Of a stretch of DNA of 10,234 nucleotides, positions 7,843 through 10,234 are shown piece by piece. A program made the position numbers and the translations under genes. Source of the DNA: Atribacteria bacterium SCGC AAA255-N14 (GTDB lineage Bacteria > Atribacterota > JS1 > SB-45 > 34-128); the NCBI GenBank assembly GCA_000405345.1, contig ASPC01000003.1, forward strand, positions 6,190-16,423, read 5' to 3'. Under the pieces are notes generated by a model, which had not been told where the DNA came from, searched no databases, and worked only from the letters and a program-made list of their open reading frames with translations. Each line of letters starts with the position of its first letter. Position 1 is the first letter of the stretch.

Positions 7843-7850
7843 TAGGAGGT
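7843..7850 (+). promoter_or_regulatory. Near-perfect ribosome binding site of the second carbamoyltransferase
   Basis: TAGGAGGT, an almost full complement of the 16S rRNA 3' end, lies 5 bases before ATG 7856. It is the strongest such site in the window and fixes this start. Confidence 0.85.
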
Positions 7851-7855
7851 TTCCA

Positions 7856-8809
7856 ATGCGTAGTTTTTTAGGAAGAGATATCCTATCTTTGAAGGATTTT
7901 GAGAGGGAAGATTTTTTTAGAATTTTTGAAGTTGCTAAAAAATTAGAGCCTATTGCCAAGAATCGTAAAAACAGTAACATTCTGGCTGATAAAACTATGG
8001 TAACTGCATTTTATCAACCAAGCACCCGTACCCGCTTGTCTCATGAAGCAGCCATGCACCGTCTTGGCGGTCATGTGCTTGGTTTTGCGGATGCGAAAAT
8101 GACCCGAGCAGGAGATTTCTACCAGGAAAGCATTAAAGATACCGTTAAAATGCTGGAATATTACGGTGATGTGATTGTTATGCGCCATTTTCAACAGGGT
8201 GCCCCGGCCGAGACAGCAAAATGGGCCAGCGTACCCGTAATTAACGCCGGTGATGGTTGGGGAGAGCACCCGACTCAGGTTTTGACAGACCTATATACCA
8301 TTCTACAGGAAAAGGGCACACTTGATGGTTTGACTTTCCTCTGTATTGGCGATATGCGTATGCGTACAATGCATTCCATTTCATATGCACTTACCCAATT
8401 TGATGCACAGGTTATTTACGTAGCTCCCCCTGCAATGTCAATGACGGAAGAATTTAAAGCCGAGTTAAAAAATTACAACTTGCGTTTCAAGATAGCCGAG
8501 CATGTTGCCGATGTTATTAATGAAGCGGATGTTATTTATATGGAACCCGTTGTGCAGGCTGATTACACCGTGGCTCGCGAAGATACGAAATCAGAGAAAG
8601 GCTTAACTCCGGATAATTACCGGGTAACTCGCGAACTCTTAGAGAAGAAAGCAAAATCCAATTCAATTATATTGCATTCTCTGCCGAGAATGGATGAACT
8701 GCCTCCGGATGTCGATATCACCCGACATGCGCGTTATTGGCAGGAAGCCTTTAATGGTGTTGTTTTAAAAATGGCTTTGCTCTCATTAATTCTGGGTGCC
8801 GAAGAATAA
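7856..8809 (+). CDS. Aspartate-carbamoyltransferase homologue with altered acceptor site
   Basis: Carbamoyltransferase of 317 residues, matching the PyrB catalytic subunit in size and order. The carbamoyl-phosphate side is conserved: STRTR (56-60), R110 (VMRH), HPTQ (138-141), the equivalent of E. coli R167 at R170 (RTMHS), and LPRMDEL (276-282). The aspartate side is not. Gapless alignment of the 80s loop back from VMRH puts A85 and Y89 where E. coli has S80 and K84, and the TRVQ segment carrying R229 reads EPVVQ (230-234), losing the arginine. HPLP is HSLP. A carbamoyl acceptor other than aspartate is therefore likely, or the enzyme works as a phosphorylase on a ureido substrate. No pyrI or other pyrimidine gene is near. 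Arginine codons are mostly CGN (15 of 19), unlike the AGA-rich genes at the start of the cluster. A divergent true PyrB cannot be wholly excluded. Confidence 0.8.
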   Translation: MRSFLGRDILSLKDFEREDFFRIFEVAKKLEPIAKNRKNSNILADKTMVTAFYQPSTRTRLSHEAAMHRLGGHVLGFADAKMTRAGDFYQESIKDTVKMLEYYGDVIVMRHFQQGAPAETAKWASVPVINAGDGWGEHPTQVLTDLYTILQEKGTLDGLTFLCIGDMRMRTMHSISYALTQFDAQVIYVAPPAMSMTEEFKAELKNYNLRFKIAEHVADVINEADVIYMEPVVQADYTVAREDTKSEKGLTPDNYRVTRELLEKKAKSNSIILHSLPRMDELPPDVDITRHARYWQEAFNGVVLKMALLSLILGAEE

Positions 8810-8821
8810 ACTTCTGATACT

Positions 8822-8827
8822 AGGGAG
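8822..8827 (+). promoter_or_regulatory. Ribosome binding site deciding the hydroxylase start
   Basis: AGGGAG sits 9 bases before ATG 8837 but directly abuts the in-frame ATG at 8828, so 8837 is the more likely start; using 8828 would add only three residues. Confidence 0.65.
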
Positions 8828-8836
8828 ATGAAAAGA

Positions 8837-10234
8837 ATGAAATTTAGCAAGGTAAATAAATCGATAAAGCGAGTCGATGCTTACGAGAAAGTTACCGGTA
8901 AAGCTAAATTTGCTGCTGATTTATTCTTTCCCAATATGCTTTATGGTAAAGTTTTACGAAGTAAATATCCCCATGCCCGAATTGTGAAGGTAAATATTAA
9001 AAAAGCTTTGGCCTATCCGGGTGTGAAAGCGGTTATAACGGCGGATGATATCCCTAATAATGAATTTGGAGTGATTATCCAAAATCAGCAGGTTTTAGCT
9101 CGACAACAGGTTTTATATATCGGTGATGGTATTGCTGCCCTTGCTGCTGAGACTAAAGAGGCAGCTGCAGAAGCCCTGGAGTTAATTGAAGTAGAATATG
9201 AAGAATTACCGGGTATTTTTGACCCGGAAGAAGCCGAGAAAAAAGATGCTCCCTTAATCCATCCGGAGTTAGAAAATAATCAGGTGGTTCATCATCGATT
9301 GAGAAAAGGGGATACAGAAAAAGGTTTCGCCCAGGCAGAGATAATCTTGGAAAGAGAATATTCCACACAATTTGTAGAACACGGTTATATTGAGCCCGAG
9401 TCACTCACCGCAGTGCCCCATGAACATAACGCTTTAATAACTATCTATGGTTCAATTCAGAATCCTTTTTCCTGCCGAAATGCTGTAGCCAGTGTACTCA
9501 AGGTACCTTTAAACAAAGTGAGAATAATTCAGAATCATATGGGTGGATCATTTGGAGGCAAAGATGAAGTTATGTCTTCCATGGCCGCCCGGGCTTCCAT
9601 CCTGGCACTAAAAACCAACCAATCAATCAAGATGGTTAATACCAGAGATGAGTCAATTATCGAAAGTTACAAACGTCATCCTTATAAAATGAAATATAAA
9701 GTAGGCGTCACCAAAGAAGGTAAGCTGGTAGCAATGGAAATTAAGTGTTTAGCCGATAGCGGAGCCTATGCTTGCCAGACTCCCTTTGTTACCTGGCGTT
9801 CAGTTGTTCAGGCAACCGGTCCTTATGAATTGCCTAATGTGAAAACAGATACTTACGGGTATTACACCAATAATGTGTATACCGGGGCGATGAGAGGTTA
9901 CGGTTCACCACAAATTATCTTTGCCCAGGAATCATTAATGGATGAACTGGCCGAAGAACTAAAGATGACCCCCATGGAACTGCGCTTGAAAAATATATAT
10001 CACAATAATTCTATTACTGCCAGTGGTCAGAAATTGGATAATCACCAGGTGAGTCTGGAAGAGGTAATTAACAAAGCTGTTGAAGTCAGTAATTATAAAG
10101 AGAAATACAGAGAATACAGTAAACTCCAATCAGGAGATAAAAAAAGAGGAATCGGTATGGCTATCAGTTTTCGAGGCTGTAGTCTGGGAGCTGAGGCAAC
10201 CGATGCCGCCGGGGCTATAGTCGCCATTCAGCGT
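8837..10234 (+). CDS. Molybdenum hydroxylase large subunit, xanthine dehydrogenase family (5' part, runs off window)
   Basis: Molybdopterin-binding subunit of a purine/xanthine-type dehydrogenase; 466 codons are present with no stop before the window end. The chain begins directly with the hammerhead domain of the family (RVDAYEKVTGKAKFAADL, about residues 12-29), so no 2Fe-2S domain is fused in front. The molybdopterin region shows GSIQNPF (205-211), GGSFGGK (236-242) and AMRGYGSPQ (351-359). E186 in YIEPES aligns with bovine E802 and R353 with bovine R880, both purine-handling residues, whereas bovine F914 aligns with L450. FRGCSLGAEA (445-454) resembles what I recall from selenium-dependent hydroxylases. 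It starts 27 bases after the second carbamoyltransferase. It probably hydroxylates a purine or related N-heterocycle at the head of the pathway; the FeS and FAD subunits should lie outside this window. The exact substrate is undetermined. Confidence 0.88.
   Translation, partial: MKFSKVNKSIKRVDAYEKVTGKAKFAADLFFPNMLYGKVLRSKYPHARIVKVNIKKALAYPGVKAVITADDIPNNEFGVIIQNQQVLARQQVLYIGDGIAALAAETKEAAAEALELIEVEYEELPGIFDPEEAEKKDAPLIHPELENNQVVHHRLRKGDTEKGFAQAEIILEREYSTQFVEHGYIEPESLTAVPHEHNALITIYGSIQNPFSCRNAVASVLKVPLNKVRIIQNHMGGSFGGKDEVMSSMAARASILALKTNQSIKMVNTRDESIIESYKRHPYKMKYKVGVTKEGKLVAMEIKCLADSGAYACQTPFVTWRSVVQATGPYELPNVKTDTYGYYTNNVYTGAMRGYGSPQIIFAQESLMDELAEELKMTPMELRLKNIYHNNSITASGQKLDNHQVSLEEVINKAVEVSNYKEKYREYSKLQSGDKKRGIGMAISFRGCSLGAEATDAAGAIVAIQR

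Noticed and set aside
7943..8269. Long open frames on the minus strand opposite the carbamoyltransferases, carbamate kinase and M20 genes.
   Set aside because: They are antiparallel to strongly conserved coding sequence, show no family motifs and have no ribosome sites.

Overview
The window is one strand of densely packed catabolic genes, all on +. It comes from an AT-rich anaerobic-type bacterium. Strong GGAGG-class ribosome sites, AGA-rich arginine codons and the gene content fit a low-GC fermenter such as Clostridia or a candidate phylum of similar lifestyle (Atribacterota-like). The sequence does not settle the phylum, and there is no RNA gene, mobile element or CRISPR array to help.

Layout: a possible tail of an upstream gene (2-58); a cyclic-amidohydrolase of the allantoinase/hydantoinase class (126-1502); a YgeW-type carbamoyltransferase (1697-2677, with an apparent 1-base frameshift in its last codons); carbamate kinase (2872-3822); a threonine-synthase-like PLP enzyme with a zinc ribbon (3937-5178); an M20 metallohydrolase overlapping it by 4 bases (5175-6299); a second, unusual 486-residue PLP enzyme (6314-7774); an aspartate-carbamoyltransferase homologue that has lost its aspartate-site residues (7856-8809); and the first 466 codons of a molybdenum hydroxylase large subunit of the xanthine dehydrogenase family (8837 to the window end). 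No gene-free stretch exceeds 300 bases. The two longest gaps (1503-1696 and 2678-2871, each 194 bases) are AT-rich, and I see no convincing gene, riboswitch or terminator in them, so these genes may or may not share one transcript.

The gene set resembles the E. coli ygeW-ygeX-ygeY-hyuA-yqeA/xdhD-type cluster linked to anaerobic purine (uric acid) breakdown. In that scheme the hydroxylase acts on the purine, a cyclic amidohydrolase opens a ring, an M20 enzyme and a carbamoyltransferase remove ureido groups, a PLP enzyme deaminates the resulting diamino acid (2,3-diaminopropionate), and carbamate kinase makes ATP from carbamoyl phosphate. What is different here is a second carbamoyltransferase with an altered acceptor site, two fold-type II PLP enzymes neither of which looks like classical YgeX, and an ArgE/DapE-like rather than YgeY-like M20 enzyme. 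My inference is that this is a variant ureido/purine fermentation module, possibly taking more than one carbamoyl phosphate per substrate molecule.
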